A DNA stretch of 64,000 nucleotides, from contig NC_134700.1 in NCBI RefSeq assembly GCF_043290135.1, positions 244,178,088 to 244,242,087 on the forward strand, written 5' to 3'. This document shows, one piece after another, positions 32,049-44,960 of this stretch. The notes below the pieces were generated by a model, which made no database searches, was not told where the DNA came from, and worked only from the letters and a program-made list of their open reading frames with translations. The stretch comes from Rhipicephalus microplus. Taxonomy: Eukaryota; Arthropoda; Arachnida; Ixodida; Ixodidae. How positions within the stretch are numbered: position 1 is the stretch's first letter; the number at the start of each line of letters is the position of its first letter. Position numbers and translations under genes: made by a program.

Positions 32049-32948
32049 GCATTTAAAGTCTTTTTACTCGCATTTTCCCCTCAGTTCCCTCCTTTGAGCG
32101 ATGAACGAAGGCTGAGAGTGTGCCACCTCAAGAGAAGGAAATGAAGACGGCGCTTGGCAGGCGCACGTGAATCCATGGCTTGCGTCTCCTGCTGGTGTCA
32201 ATTGTGGTCATTGTGTAACGTATATATATATATTGTGATTCTGGTTCATTCATTTCATTTCTTCCCTGCTGTGACATAAACTTTCAAGAGTCAAACCATT
32301 CCCACTAGCTCACCTGGGCCGTAATTTTCTCCTCTGCGGGGACTTGAACGGTCACCATACTGCCTGGGGTGGAGACAGCTGTTGTGCTCGGGGCTGAGCC
32401 ACTGCGGATGTCACCCTTTGAGCAGGCCTCAAGATTTTGAACCCTGGGGAGCCCGCCTTTGTGCGCAGCGGCGTGCGTACTACTATGGACATTAGTGTCG
32501 CAACAAAACATTGTGCGTGCACCTAGTCGATCAGTCCAGACACCTGGGGATCACATCACTTTCCGATTTTCCTGAACACCAACACTGCTCCCTCCCCAGG
32601 AGCCGAGTTTGCTCTACGGTCAATTGAATCTTATTTCGACGACTCAGTGCAATGCCTGCGGAGGAAGACTTCCTACAGCATGTAATCGACAGTGCTAAAG
32701 CGGCCACCGTCGTATCGAGAACCAAACCCGGACGTCCCGTTCCTGACCTCAAGCAGCTACAGTTGCGGGCCACGCGAAGAAGGGCCGAGCACCATGCCAT
32801 CTGCAGTTCCACGGCAGAAGATTGGACAGCTTTCAGGTGGCTGGACGCCATCTGTAGACGCCACACAAACCGTCGATGGAAGCGAAGCTGGTAGGGTGTC
32901 AGCAGTACCATCTCCAGCTCTCGACGCAGTTCAACTGCGTGGCAGCTT

Positions 32949-33948
32949 TTGCGACCCCTGCAGCGCGGGCAAGCCATCCGTCAGCCTATACTGACCGTGG
33001 CCATCTCTCTGGATCTCACGGAGCTCACTCTGGCGGATCTCATGGCGAGTCAATGTGCAACGAGACCACCAGTACTAGCAACAGAGGCCCGGCTCTTTGA
33101 TAGACCAGTATGTGTACCCCACCTACACCAACCTGCCTTTACCATTGAGAGAGTGGTAGCCCTGTGCAACGAATCATTCCTGCCCCATGAACTGACCGCG
33201 TCTCTCAACCGCTCGAAGCAGCGAAGCGCACCTGGAGCGGATGTAATTACGTTCCAGATGCTCCGCAACCTGACAGACAGGGAGAAAGGCCCAGCTGCTT
33301 GACTACTTCAATGAAATCTGGAACAGCGGACAGCTACCAGAGTCCTCGATTACTGCAATCATCATACAGATCTTAAAACCGCATAAGCCAGCGTTGACCC
33401 CTTCATCGTACAGGCCTGTCTCTCTTACCTCATCCGCTTGCAAGGTGATGGAAGCAGTGGTCTTGGCCCGCCTCGAGTGGATTGCTAGGGCACTGGACTA
33501 CTTTCTCGAGCAGCAGAGTGGATTCCGGCACCACCGCTGCACAGCATATTTGCTTATTGACGTCGTCTCGGCACTTGAGCATGCAAGAAGCAGGCAAGAG
33601 GCAGCCCTTTTAGTGCTCTTGGACGTGCGGAATGCCTTTGATGGCCTGGCGCACCTGGCAGTCATGCAGGCACTAGCAGCCCTGGGGGTGCAGGGTCGCA
33701 TGCCGTGCTTTGTACAGGGCTTTCTGTCGGGCCGATTTTTCCGCGTGAGAGTCACCCACGGGCTCAGCTCTCCACGACCGGTACCGACAAGGGAGCCACA
33801 AGGTTCTGTACGGAGTCCTTTCTTATTTAACATCGCATTGGCACGCCTGCCAGAAGTCATTCCTTCCGGCAAGCGCTACCAAGTCCAATGTTTCATATAC
33901 GCTGACGACGTCGCCTTGTGGAATTGGGGCCCTACCAGGAATTTGTGA
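32949..33948 (+). pseudogene. LINE reverse transcriptase, N-terminal part
   Basis: Residues SAPGADVITFQMLRNL (in 32949-33302), then after a frameshift SYRPVSLTSSACKVMEAVV, LLDVRNAFDGL, PQGSVRSPFLFN and YADDVALW (33394-33948) are successive RT motifs. The usual Gly before PQGS is Glu here (REPQGS). The frame ends at a TGA at 33946-33948, and the same frame reopens downstream. Confidence 0.85.
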
Positions 33949-34047
33949 ACTGTCCGATCTTGCCTGCAGAATGCACTGAGTGCTGAAGTCGGCCATGTTG
34001 CATCTGCAGGTCTGTCTGTCTCTCTGGCCACAACGAAGGCACTTCTT

Positions 34048-35526
34048 GTGCTCCCCAGACAAAGAATACGGAGTAGAGTGGCCTGTCTGACCATCGAGGG
34101 CACCACAATACCGTGCGAGAGTTCGGTGACCCATCTCGGGCTTCGCATCGACCATCGGCTGTCCTGGACTCCAATATTCAAGGAAGCCATATGCATGGTG
34201 AAGAGAACCCAGAAGGCGGTGAAAGGCATCTTCTTAAGTGGCCGCGGCAGCTCACCGTCCTGGGCTTTTCGTCTTTACACAGCAGCAGCAACATCATGGC
34301 TGCTGTACGAATTTCCCGTGGTATCAGTTACTCGGTGGCTTTTAGAGCGCCTCGAGTTACCGCATAGGGGCTTCATTCGCTGTGTCCTCGGCCTGCCGCG
34401 GTCCTCTCAAGTCGCAGCCACCCTGGCAGAGGCGGGTATCTGGCCTCTCTGTCTGCTCCTGAAGCAGCATGGGCTTCTACACATTGATCGGCTAGCACAT
34501 GCGCCTGATGGGTACCCCCTTCTTGCCCAGCTGCAAAGTCGACCAGAACCTCGGATGGGCGAGCTGCTGCAGATCTATCAAGCAGCTGTGGGACCGGTGC
34601 CTCCAGCTGTCCCTCTTCCCCCACCAACAGAAAAACTACTGGCTATCAACATTGGTCTGGGAGGGCTCTCCAAGCGTCGCTCACCCATTTGCGCACTCAA
34701 GCAGGCATCTGTCTCGAAGATAGAGGAAGAGCTGGCTGGAAGGCTTATGGCGTACACAAACGGCTCCGTCATCCCAGACACAGGCTCGGCCACAGCTTCC
34801 GGCATTATGCCAGCACTTGGTTGGACGGCCTCCTGCTGTCTGCCTTTTGGGGCCTGCTCTACTGCTGCAGAGACGGCTGGTCTCCACCTGGCAGTTGTCC
34901 TCCTAGCAGCAAACCCCCAAACGTGCTCCGTGGCTGTCGCGTGTGACTCAAGAGCTGCGTTGCTGGCCTTGGCTAAGCCGGAGCGAGCAGGCTTCGCAAC
35001 GCAGATGCTCGTCACCAAACTGCATGCCCTCCTTGCCAGTGTCGTTGATGTTTCTCTGCACTGGGTCCTTCTGATGTTGGAATCCAGGGAAACAAGCAGG
35101 CTGACGCCCTGGCAAAAGAAGCACATCACCGTCCCTGTGTGCCATACTGTGGTCGCCTCAGACCTTTTGAGACTCACATTGAGGAGGCTGTTGCTACGCT
35201 GCCACCCTGACGATCGTGTAGCAAGGATAGAGCCACCGACCCGGCTGCCTGACCGGGGTTCCACCAGGAGGGAGAGGTCCTTGCTACTTCGCTTACGCAT
35301 CGGCTACTCCTGGCCTGCCGCCCGGCGTCATCGGCTTGGCAGGGCCTCGTACCCTGCGTGCACTGCTTGCTGGGCAGATGAAACCAACGTGCACCTGTTG
35401 CGTGTTTGCCCAGCGCCTCGCACAGAACGCGGCGTCTTGCTCGCCGCACTTCGTCGCCATGGTCTGCCCGTGGCCACACATAGGGACCTTCTTTTTCCTG
35501 CATGGCACCACACCCAGATCTTCTAG
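34048..35526 (+). pseudogene. LINE RT thumb, RNase H and C-terminal cysteine motif
   Basis: This 492-codon frame is in phase with the upstream RT part and separated from it by one stop. It opens with RT thumb sequence (HLGLRIDHRLSW) and continues into RNase H. YTNGS stands where YTDGS is expected, so the first catalytic Asp is Asn; TAAETAGLHLA and CDSRAALLAL are present. The final RNase H block (GIQGNKQADALAKEAHH) lies in another frame at about 35080-35130, bracketed by compensating frameshifts. The end has CTACWADETNVHLLRVC, a C..C...H...C-type motif typical of LINE C-termini. Confidence 0.8.
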
Positions 35527-35720
35527 GTGGTTCTTTGCTTGCTTGAGGACACTGGACTAGACAACCGGCTATAGAAGCCACCCGCCACATCCTTGGTCTT
35601 GGACGCCATTTCTTTTCTTCTTCTCTCTTCTCCGCATCTTTAATGCTCTCTTTTCCACCCCCACCCACCTTACAGGCGCTGAGCCGTGCTCCCAATTAGG
35701 GCTGCAAAAGTTGCATCTTT

Positions 35721-36579
35721 TCTTTTCCTGAACCTCTATCTCTCTCTCTTTCACGAGCTCGCGCTGCCACGAGTCACGGGGTGCCCTACTATTTCTTTGT
35801 CCACCTCGCCTGGCCGCCAGTGGAGGGGCGTTACAACCCAATTATAGAAAACTAGCCTGGATTGCCAGCGATACGACGCAAACACGGCGTGGGCAAAGAT
35901 GTAGCATGACCCACGTCTCTCGTTATTCTCATTTCATCCCGTATTGCGTCCTGCGAGTTTCACCTTACGACACGTGCACTTGTATTCTATCGTTAGTATC
36001 CTGGAAATGAGTGACGCATGGCGTAACTGTCTAAGGCAGCTCGCTTCGCAGTGAGGGGCGCAGGTTGGAATACCTAATCACGCGCTTTCTAATTTTTTTT
36101 TACGTGATAGCGTTAAAAAGTTCTTTTCACAAAATTTACGGCCTCGGGGGCAGCTGAAAAACACTGCGCAGCGTCGACATGCGCAACATTGCTTTGATTG
36201 CTGTTTCACGTGTCCAATCTGTTTTACAGACGATCTTTCTTGGGGACCTTCCACGCAAAAATTTTGGTCTGTCTGTTTGTCCACCCTTGACGGTTCTCAA
36301 AACGGCACCAAAGTTACCAAACGATACTCCAAACGGCCGACCCTATCCGCAGCGCCCACCAATATTGCTCAAGGTTCAGCGTTCATAATTGGGCGATTTT
36401 CAATTAAAAACAATTATTGCGGATATCTGAGGCACCATAACAGCACGTCAATATTATGTATGTGTATTTTTTTTACTAGAAAAGGCATACTTAGGTAATT
36501 TTAAGCATCTTAGCCTTTATAACGCTGCGCTGGCCATGCATCGCTTGCACGAAACGGCAAGTGTTTCCAATGCTTTGCT
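35721..36579. other. Unassigned sequence with tRNA-like and dispersed-repeat fragments
   Basis: At 36015-36085 a plus-strand tRNA-like stretch (ATGGCGTAACTGTCTAAGGC; degenerate box B GCAGGTTGGAATACC) is followed by a T-run. Then, at 36100-36160, come words shared with 15328-15400 (GATAGCGTTAAAAAGTTC...TTTCACAAAATTTACGGC). Probably remnants of a further tRNA-derived repeat. Confidence 0.4.
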
Positions 36580-36822
36580 GCCCCGCCGCGGTGGTCTAGT
36601 GGCTAAGGTACTCGGCTGCTGACCCGCAGGGCGCGGGTTCGAATCCCGGCTGCGGCGGCTGCATTTCCGATGGAGGCGGAAATGTTGTAGGACCGTGTAC
36701 TCAGATTTGGGTGCACGTTAAAGAACCCCAGGTGGTCTAAATTTCCGGAGCCCTCCACTACGGCGTCTCTCATAATCATATAGTAATTTTGGGACGTTAA
36801 ACCCCACATATCAATCAATCAA
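36580..36822 (+). mobile_element. Ruka-like SINE, full length, perfect target duplication
   Basis: A complete copy: GCCCCGCCGCGGTGGTCTAG head, intact box B GGGTTCGAATCCC, body and ATCAATCAATCAA tail. A perfect 14-bp duplication, TCCAATGCTTTGCT, lies at 36566-36579 and 36823-36836. The intact polymerase III boxes and perfect duplication mark a young insertion. Confidence 0.95.
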
Positions 36823-36937
36823 TCCAATGCTTTGCTAAGACGATACGGTGGTGGCACCTACCCGTCACCTAGCGCTCTACACCTTATCATCTCAGAGACG
36901 GGAACACACGGCGCACGCCCCATTTTTCAGGACAACT

Positions 36938-37187
36938 GATTGATTGATTGATTGATATATGGGGTTTGACGTCCCAAAACAACCATATGATTATGAGAGA
37001 CGCCGTAGTGGAGGGCTCCGGAAATTTAGACCACCTGGGGTTCTTTAACGTACACCCAAATCTGAGCACACGAGCCTACAACATTTCCGCCTCCCTCGGA
37101 AATGCAGCCGCCGCAGCCGGGATTCGATCCCGCGACCTGCGGGTCAGCAGCCGAGTACCTTAGCCTCTAGCCCACCACGGTGGGGCG
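36938..37187 (-). mobile_element. Ruka-like SINE, full length, inverted to its neighbour
   Basis: Minus-strand copy with a (TGAT)n-type tail at the left, intact box B (complement of GGGATTCGATCCC) and a head ending at 37187. The flanks TTTTCAGGACAACT (36924-36937) and TTTTCTAGGATAACT (37188-37202) are an imperfect target duplication. It lies 115 bp from the plus-strand copy at 36580-36822. Confidence 0.93.
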
Positions 37188-37666
37188 TTTTCTAGGATAA
37201 CTGCCGCATAGCGCTCATGTCTCACGCGTGACGTGACTTGATGCGCTCGTTCACCTCCGCTTCACGCTCAAGGCACTCTAACGCTAAGCCTCCAGAATAC
37301 CATTCACCGATTTTATCGCGCAAAACATCAGACAAACGTTTTGTTCCCTCTCTCCAGACGCAAGACTATCGTCTTTCGACGGCATTTGCGGTGTAACATG
37401 CAGACACGGGTCCAATTTTTTTTTTCACTTTTGTTTTCTTTACACTTTCACTCCTTTACTCGTACCCTTTCCTTCTTCGGTGAGGTGGCCCGAAGTGGGG
37501 CCACCCCACTTCGAAATATTAACAGTTGATGGTTTGCACCCACAAGCTTTGGCTGTTTTTTTTTTCTTTCGCCTTCGTGAGTGTCCCCCTTGCAGCGCTA
37601 CATTGCGCAACCTATGCCATTATACCTTTATACCACGGGCATGGCATGCGGGTATGCCACACAGAG

Positions 37667-37845
37667 GAATCCCGGCTGCGGCGGCTGCATTTTCGATGGA
37701 GGCGGAAATGTTGTAGGCCCGTGTGCTCAGATTTGGGCGGACGTTAAAAAACCCCAGGTGGTCGAAATTTCCAGAGCCCTCCACTATGGCGTCTCTCATA
37801 ATCATATGGTGGTTTTGGGACGTTAAACCCCACATATCAATCAAT
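37667..37845 (+). mobile_element. 5'-truncated Ruka-like SINE
   Basis: Starts at AATCCCGGCTGCGGCGG, just after box B, and continues to the ATCAATCAAT tail, so the tRNA-like head is missing. Confidence 0.88.
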
Positions 37846-40589
37846 GCTCCCGATGCCCATTTTTCTTATCGTTCTTGCATTTAATTTACCACTCTCTGTT
37901 CTCGCCATTCCTGGGTAGATATAAATTGTCAATCACATGTGGCGCATACCTGCATACCACGGCGCGTGGTATCATGTATATGGGCATGTGCCAAACATTT
38001 CTGAAGAAAAGGGTTTGACGACGTGCGCGATGGGATTTTCATGCTATTTATGTTGTGAGCAGCGAGACATATTCGTCAAACCATCTTACTCTGCCGTACT
38101 AATTTTGGCCAGCCTCAAGTTTTAATATTACTAATAATAATTATTATATCCTTTAGTTTTCACCAAGACGATGAAGGAGGTTGGTAGAAAAAGGTTACAA
38201 GCAGCTAGACTAGATCCGGCTCTCCAAATGTACGCTTTGCAGCGTTTGCAACAAGCTGTGCGGCACACATGAAGGAACAAGAAGAAACTCAAGGAGGCGA
38301 TCACGAAAGCACCCAGACGCAGGCCGCCGATAAATGGGTCCTGGGGTCGGTCCTATACTGGTCACACTAGTTGCTACGATCACCTGAGAGAGCACGCAAA
38401 TAATCTAAGGACTTCAACAAGCAGCATCTTGGCAGCCCATCGCTCCTTGTGCGGCTGCGCCCCGCTCTTTCGTGAATGCAAGATACTCTCAAGGTATCGT
38501 AATGAGACAGAGCACGAAATTAACGAAGCTTTACATATCAAGACGAAAGGAAGCATGTGCGTCAGTGAGCCTTCACTCGCTCTCCTGAAAAAAGAGATAA
38601 ATTTTTTGAGTGGTAAACTTCGACATTTCGACTCGTGGCAGATTCGTTTTGCTTTCCGTCCTTATGTGCCCGTGATGTTCCTTATTTTCTTGTTTTCTGT
38701 TTTCAGCTATATATTTCCAGGTGTAATAAATTTACACACAGTCGTTCGTCAGTGCTTCCGTCGTGTGTTCATTTTTTCTCGGTCCCTTTTTTTGCGCCGT
38801 TTCCCTCAGTATCATGTACCAACTGGCCTTTCAAGATACCCTTCTGCGAAAAATGGGTGAGTTGAGAGGAACGCTCCAAGGTGCCTGCCGTCCGCTAAGA
38901 AATGCTTTGAATTTAAATTCTCAGCAGGAATCGAACCCTGGCATACTGCATGGCAATCACATTGTGTCTATTTTAGAAAAACTGACGCAAAGCTTGTTGA
39001 CCGCATCGCAGAGCGTCGGGGACCGAGGCGGGCATCGAGTGCTCCCGGCCCAAATTGCGTATTTCCGTCACAATGGCATCATCACTCGATGCTTCCATGG
39101 AGTCTGCACAAGTGACATTGTGCTTTTTGTGGGATTCCGGTGCGTGCGCACTCTAAGGTAGCGAACGGGCAGGGTGGCAGGTAAAAAAAGGACGCCCACG
39201 CGCATTTCACGTTATCGAGATTTTCAGGCAGCCGTCCGAAGGCACCCGCGGTGCAGTTTGCCATAAGTTTTGCCCCGTGCTCCCGCGGTCTCTAAAATTC
39301 TGACCGCCACTGCACGCGCCAGGCATTTTACACCTGCCCTTTCCATTCGCGAAATATGCAACCTAACGGACGTGGGCGCTCGCCGGATGACGTCGTGCGG
39401 CACAATCGATAGCAATGCTGGGAGGGAGATGGAATGAATATTCAAGGAGATAGCTCGCGAGAGGCGTCCTTAGTGATGGACACCTTGAGGCCGCGCCGCG
39501 TTCTTGTCCCCTCATGACCGGCCAGCCATAGCTGATCGCCTAGTTTTTAATCTCTCCCTCCCGAACTGCGACCATTTGCTGAAAAATCGACAGTACTTTC
39601 TCACCTGTGCTCACAAAAGAGCAGTGGCTAAGCGAAATGAGAGGCTCTCCGGTAATTTGAAGAGTTGTGAGTCGCTACACAATATGAACTCACCAGTTCT
39701 CAAAGGAAAAAAAAACTTGAAATGATAAAGTCAGTTAATAAGAAATATCAAGATCTCTCCATTTAGTACAGCGTACAGCGCAGAAGCTATTATTATCTCC
39801 GAAGACAAAGGCAGCTACACGTCGGGGGAACAATGGCTGCTCAAAGACGAATGTCTTCTACAAGTTTCCTCAATTCATGGCAGTGGCATTCTCATTCATC
39901 TCGAAAAGCGCAATTGAGAAGAAACAAAAGAATAAATTACACGTGAGCACCTACAGTGCTACTAGTAATCTGAGCAGTGAATCACGAATGACTTCGAACT
40001 AATTTTTATTGCGCTTGTTCTAGATAAAAGGCAGGCGTTCCGAAGGACAGGCCTCGTTCAGCAAGCGCAACGAAGACAGAAATGTTCACGATTCCAGGAA
40101 GCCATCATTGCCGAGAGCAAGATGCATGGTTGTAGTGGTAAATATAAATATTCGTGGTTTAATACAGCCTCTATAATGCATGCACATCCGAATTATTGCT
40201 GAGGGCAGGCTTCTCTGGAGCGCCTTTTATTCACTACCTAATGACGTTCTGAGAAATCTTGAGCTCGCAACACTTCTGGTCACGCTTAATATTTTGTTTT
40301 CTCTTGAACCTTCTAAGCCTCCCTTCTTTGTGTGTGCCTTGGTGCGTGTGCAACTTCTTCAATGCATCTTCTTTCTAGTGTTATCGCACTTGTGCCTCAA
40401 TCTCTCCCTCTCACTGTGTGTGTGCGTTGCTCTCCAGTGTGTTCTCAGAATAAGTTACTTTCAAATCAAACTCACCAAGACAAAACTACGAAATGAGTCT
40501 GACCCCTGGTACACTAACAAATGCATCGGACTTAATCGTTGCAGCATACAAGGCACAGCAATAGATCGGAACATCTTGACGGCGCCAGT

Positions 40590-40720
40590 CTCATTTCGGC
40601 GGAAGCATGACGGTAGAAGACCGTGTATTGTTCGATGTCAGTGCACTTTAAAGGACACCAGGTGGTCAAACTTTGTGGAGCACGTAAAAGCCCAGATGCT
40701 GTTAATATAATTATTAAAAT
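40590..40720 (+). mobile_element. Diverged SINE body remnant
   Basis: TTTCGGCGGAAGCATGACGG, GTGCACTTTAAAGGACACC and AGGTGGTCAAACTTTGTGGAG correspond to the middle of the Ruka-like SINE. Head and tail are not recognisable. Confidence 0.5.
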
Positions 40721-42785
40721 TAACAAAATGCTGCTACAGCCTTTCTTGCACGTCTACATGAACTAAGCGGGCATGATTGTGAGCATAACGTAACAGACAT
40801 TTAGTCAGCAATAAGCGAAGTACGCAGCCCGAAGCATTCGGTCAATATTGAATCGAAAACGTGCACTCTCTCAACTCCTCGCACTCTTCTGTTGTCTCGT
40901 CTCAACCGAAAAACGGTGCGATGGAAGGAGCCAGCGGCCCAGGAAAACCCCGATCGCCTGGAGGTGCTGCTGGCGAAGCGGCCGCCCAGCTCATATGAAG
41001 GGCTGTTTTTCATCGGCTTCTCTCTCACGCACCCGCATCGCCCTATGGGGCGGCACCGGAGAAAGCACATTCCGATGAAGACGAAGCGCTGCAGACTCCC
41101 ATAACGTCCTCGCTTCCACAAAAAAAGCCTATCGATCTTGGAGCAGTTTGCTCCGCTCTCGTTCTCTGCGCAGACTCTGGGCAAGGGAGTACATCAAGCA
41201 CCCTGTGAAGTTCATATTTCGAAATATGCAAACACATTGCACTACATGGCAGGCTTTTTTTTTTCAGTTGCAATATCAAGCAATAGGTAGTGCTTGAACT
41301 TGTCCCTGACGCTTTCTATGAGTTATATGTACCTCAAAGATGCATATTCACGCGGTATATTGTTTTAAGTTGTAACTAGAAAACTACACTGGAGAGAAAG
41401 AGTTGTAAGGCTTTCAAGACCCCATTTCGTGCATCAGAGAACGTCACGAATCACGAAGTTCTGCTTCAGTTTCGATCACATTGCAGTCTTACATCTTCTC
41501 AGCTACACGAGTCGCCTCAGTTTCGCAATTCACATACACCTTCACAAAGTGCTTAGAATGTCAAGTGTATGTCACGCACCAGGGGCACTCGATTTAAGCA
41601 CTTGGCGTTCAATTACGTGGCTTTGCGATTGGGCGTCAAATGCTGCCTAATTAGCGAGGTGGTTACGTGGTTTCATTGTTTCTGTTCGCGCTGCACGGCG
41701 GTATCATAAGCTGAAGAAACGCGCCGTCGTAATGAAATAAGCGAAAGCGGCAATATTTTCACAACACCAATTCCTCCGCAATAAAGAGCAGCACTAGAGG
41801 TCAGCCATGCGGGCGCGAAAGCAGAGTGAAATGAAATGAGCACGGGTTCCTCATTAGGGGAGCGGCTTTATTATTTTTTTATCAAACGAGTTAAATCCAG
41901 AAACCAAAAGTCTGAAATTCAGAGGAACGCGAAGCGCGTCGAAGTTTTTTTTTTCACTTTTAAAACGTTTGCAGTCAAATTGGGTGAATTGCTGATTTTA
42001 ACGTGTAATCTTAAAAAGAACAGATTCGGATGGTAAATGCATCAAATTCTGCACCTGTTTGAATCAAACTGAGCCAGATTTATTAAACTAGCGTTCGTGA
42101 CCAATAACGGACAATACTTGGCCGCATTTAATCTGTTTTATTTGTGACTTAGCTGCTTTGATAACGCTCTTTCACTCCACAAACGCCTTTTTCTTGGGCT
42201 AGTTGGGACTAACCGAAGGAGATAATAGACGGAGTCAGAGGCCTACTTTCCTATCGCCGCCTGTCTGTACGAGTTTCGCGCTATACAATCATGTCTTTCT
42301 GTCATTCCGAGGCATTTAAATGAAAGACAACAGCAAGGAAGGTATTGGGTACCAATGTATTCTTGGGATAATTGATGTTCAGCGGTGAGTCATAAAACCC
42401 GCTAAAAAGAAACTGAGAAGATTAAGAGCTGTAGCATTTTTCGTAAGTCATAAATTTGTGCCAAGAACAAAAAGAAAACTTGGACGACATTCCAGAATGG
42501 TACGCTTGTTGCCATAAAGGACCACTCACTCTTCATGTCTAGTCATCACCTCGTCACAGAAAAAGTATACTCAAAAGGAATCCTACCACCACCGCCTACC
42601 AATGCTGGCCGCACGTAGTACGTGGTTCTTCGCTGGTGCAGATAGTCCAATTCTTTTTTCGACAATGTCTTGCAAGGTGGACGGATACGTGCGTCACGCG
42701 TCCTGTAGTGTCACTTGATACTTCTGTGATTCACGTTGAAGGGGAAGAAAGATAAAGGGAGATTGAGGAGGCTCTCGAAATTGCC

Positions 42786-42810
42786 ATTGTCGAAAAAAGA
42801 TTTCGACAAT
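42786..42810. repeat. Perfect 10-bp hairpin
   Basis: Arms 42786-42795 (ATTGTCGAAA) and 42801-42810 (TTTCGACAAT) around a 5-base loop. Confidence 0.7.
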
Positions 42811-44299
42811 CTATTCCAGCAAAGACCACGTGTGCGTGGGCGTCAGATAGGCAGTGGTGAAACTCATTTTAAAAATACTTTTTGACGTGGCACCTGCGTG
42901 TGTGCCGTGAAGTGCTGTATATTCTCTTTCATGTCGGTTAAACATCATTTTAAATCTAGCAGTTGTCCCGTCTCTTTATCTGTCCTTCTGCCTATTTGCT
43001 AGTAATATGGAAGCATCCAGTCAATACCAACCAGCCCAGCTAAATGTCTTACTCTGTCCGAAGTCATGGCTCTCCGCGAGTTATATCGACTGCGCCGTAA
43101 ATCATAATTTTGGTGAAGTAGGAGAGCGCTCACTACGCATAGGGTTCACCATTCTCAAGAGAAGCCAGGTACGTGCTGAACATCTGCAAGGTATAATTAT
43201 GTGCACTTTTGTTGATTACGCATGTGGCTGATGATGATAATGAATTATGGCCCAGGACTTTGAGGTGGGTGGGAAGAATTTAACCACGCTCGTTGACCAA
43301 TTAGCATTGTGGGACGAAACGCAGGAGGGGGATGAAGAAAGAAAGAGCAAGGACAGGGAGGTTAAGACGCGAGAAGGCGCTTATAAATGCTGCGCTCTTA
43401 AAATAGAGAGTTGAGTTTTAATAGGCAGGTAAATTCTGTGTGTGAATATAAAATTACACTTCTTCATGACCTAAAATGGTTGCCTCCCATGGCGGAGCTG
43501 TTCCATAATCATTCAGCGCCCCAGAGCATTGCGCTTCCAGCCTTTAAAAAAATCCCGACCTGAGCAACACTGTAGACTTCCCAATTCGTAGGAGAGCGCT
43601 TATACTGCACAGGTAAAAGCCTGCGATTGAAACAGCGCTGACGAGTTGAACCTGCCGACAATCGCTCAAGTCTCAATTCCACTTGAACTGAAATTTTGTC
43701 TTACGTGTGATCTGTCCTTTTTTTATGCAGCTTCGCAATGCACGCAAATCGTTCTTTCGTTATCACGGTGAGTACTTTCACGTTTTACCTTAAAGTACAA
43801 CTTTTTTCGAACAGGTTCTAGAGTCTTTGTATAAATAAATAAAAAGCCTAGACGAAAAAAGGGACATTTGAAGAGAGTGAATGCATAATGAGCTGCAAAA
43901 ACCTTGCAAGCACGCCGGAATAAACCATGATTATCTGCACAGTGCACAGAATGTTTTCTTTTTGAAAAGGCGTTAGCTTACCTGAAAAATCAGTTCGTAC
44001 AACAGAATGAGTTACGTGACAGGAACACTCGAAAGTTATATTGACGTTTCATTTAATTAACCCGGGTTACACGCATGCACAGATGTGCCATCCCATATCT
44101 GTGCACCACACTGTAGAATCCCGTCTGTCTATAGGGCTCTGCGTGTCCCGGCTTCACGCGAGATACAGTTATTGGCTTTTAAGCAAGCTCTCGAACTTTC
44201 TAAGCTACTCTACCTTGCCTGACACACCCACATAGTCACAAGTCTCCCCCCACGGTCTTCGATAGTCTCCTGCACCGGCCTATATCATGCCTTGAGGAT

Positions 44300-44435
44300 C
44301 ACGTACTTGTATTTAAGTCCATTTGAAGAACCACGGGGAGGGGGGGGGGTCTAAGTTTCCGGAGTCCCTCCCTTTGGCGTCCCTCCTGATTGTATCGGTG
44401 TTTAGGACGTTAAACACCACTAAGTATCATTATTA
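44300..44435 (+). mobile_element. Diverged SINE 3' part
   Basis: GAAGAACCACGGGGAGG, GTTTCCGGAGTCCCTCC, GGCGTCCCTC and TTTAGGACGTTAAACACCAC match the second half of the Ruka-like SINE. A G-run replaces part of the body. Confidence 0.65.
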
Positions 44436-44569
44436 TAAGCTCTAGCATGCGCATATCCCCATTCTTGTTCAGCTAACGCCCAGCACATGGCACATACGAC
44501 ATCGGGATGGGTCAAATCACGCTCTATCTGTGGTCGGTTCTATTGCTTCTTGCTCGGCACCTCAACTGC

Positions 44570-44875
44570 TAGACGGTACATATTTAGACTGCTGAACTTC
44601 CACGCTGACCAAGGTGTGGCCAGATCGTAACCGGTTACTCTGCAGCCGGACCAGGGTCTCTCTAGAAGCGAGTGGTCCTTCTACCTTCGTTTCCCGTCGA
44701 ATGTTGCCCTGAGCCGTGCATCTTGTCCCACTGCATGCAGGGCGGACGAAACATTGAAGCATACTTGTACCAATGTGAGCCACCGCAGCACTACGTGGTC
44801 TCCCTGCGGCCACACAAGCAGACCTGCTGCACTGCACCCTCAGCCACAACCAGGTTTTCGAAGTACGTGGTCCTA
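44570..44875 (+). pseudogene. Possible LINE C-terminal fragment
   Basis: In one plus frame, at about 44725-44785, CPTACRADETLKHTCTNVS resembles the CTACWADETNVHLLRVC motif near the end of the LINE at 32290. Surrounding sequence is frameshifted, so only this cysteine motif supports the call. Confidence 0.4.
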
Positions 44876-44887
44876 AACTTCCTTCTT

Positions 44888-44888
<1 letters not shown>

Positions 44889-44960
<72 letters not shown>

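Larger units (their letters stand above)
32290..35720 (+). mobile_element. 5'-truncated LINE, broken EN-RT-RNase H
   Basis: It starts inside the endonuclease (CGDLNGHHTAWGGDS, about 32327-32375) and continues through RT (33060-33948), the thumb and RNase H (34048-35180) to a C-terminal cysteine motif and 3' UTR. The 3' UTR has a CTTACAGGCGCTGAGCCGTG word that recurs, altered, near 45850. It belongs to a different LINE family from the two minus-strand copies. Frameshifts near 33295 and 35070-35210 and a stop at 33946-33948 inactivate it. Confidence 0.85.
37846..44299. other. Unassigned intergenic sequence with small repeat remnants
   Basis: No gene is supported over 6.4 kb. Seen inside: a tRNA T-arm-like word (complement of CCAGGGTTCGATTCCTGC) at 38930-38948; a diverged SINE body at 40590-40720; a 10-bp hairpin at 42786-42810; and a possible retroelement word at 43345-43365. 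Opposed open frames at 40801-41184 have no recognisable domain. Confidence 0.35.
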
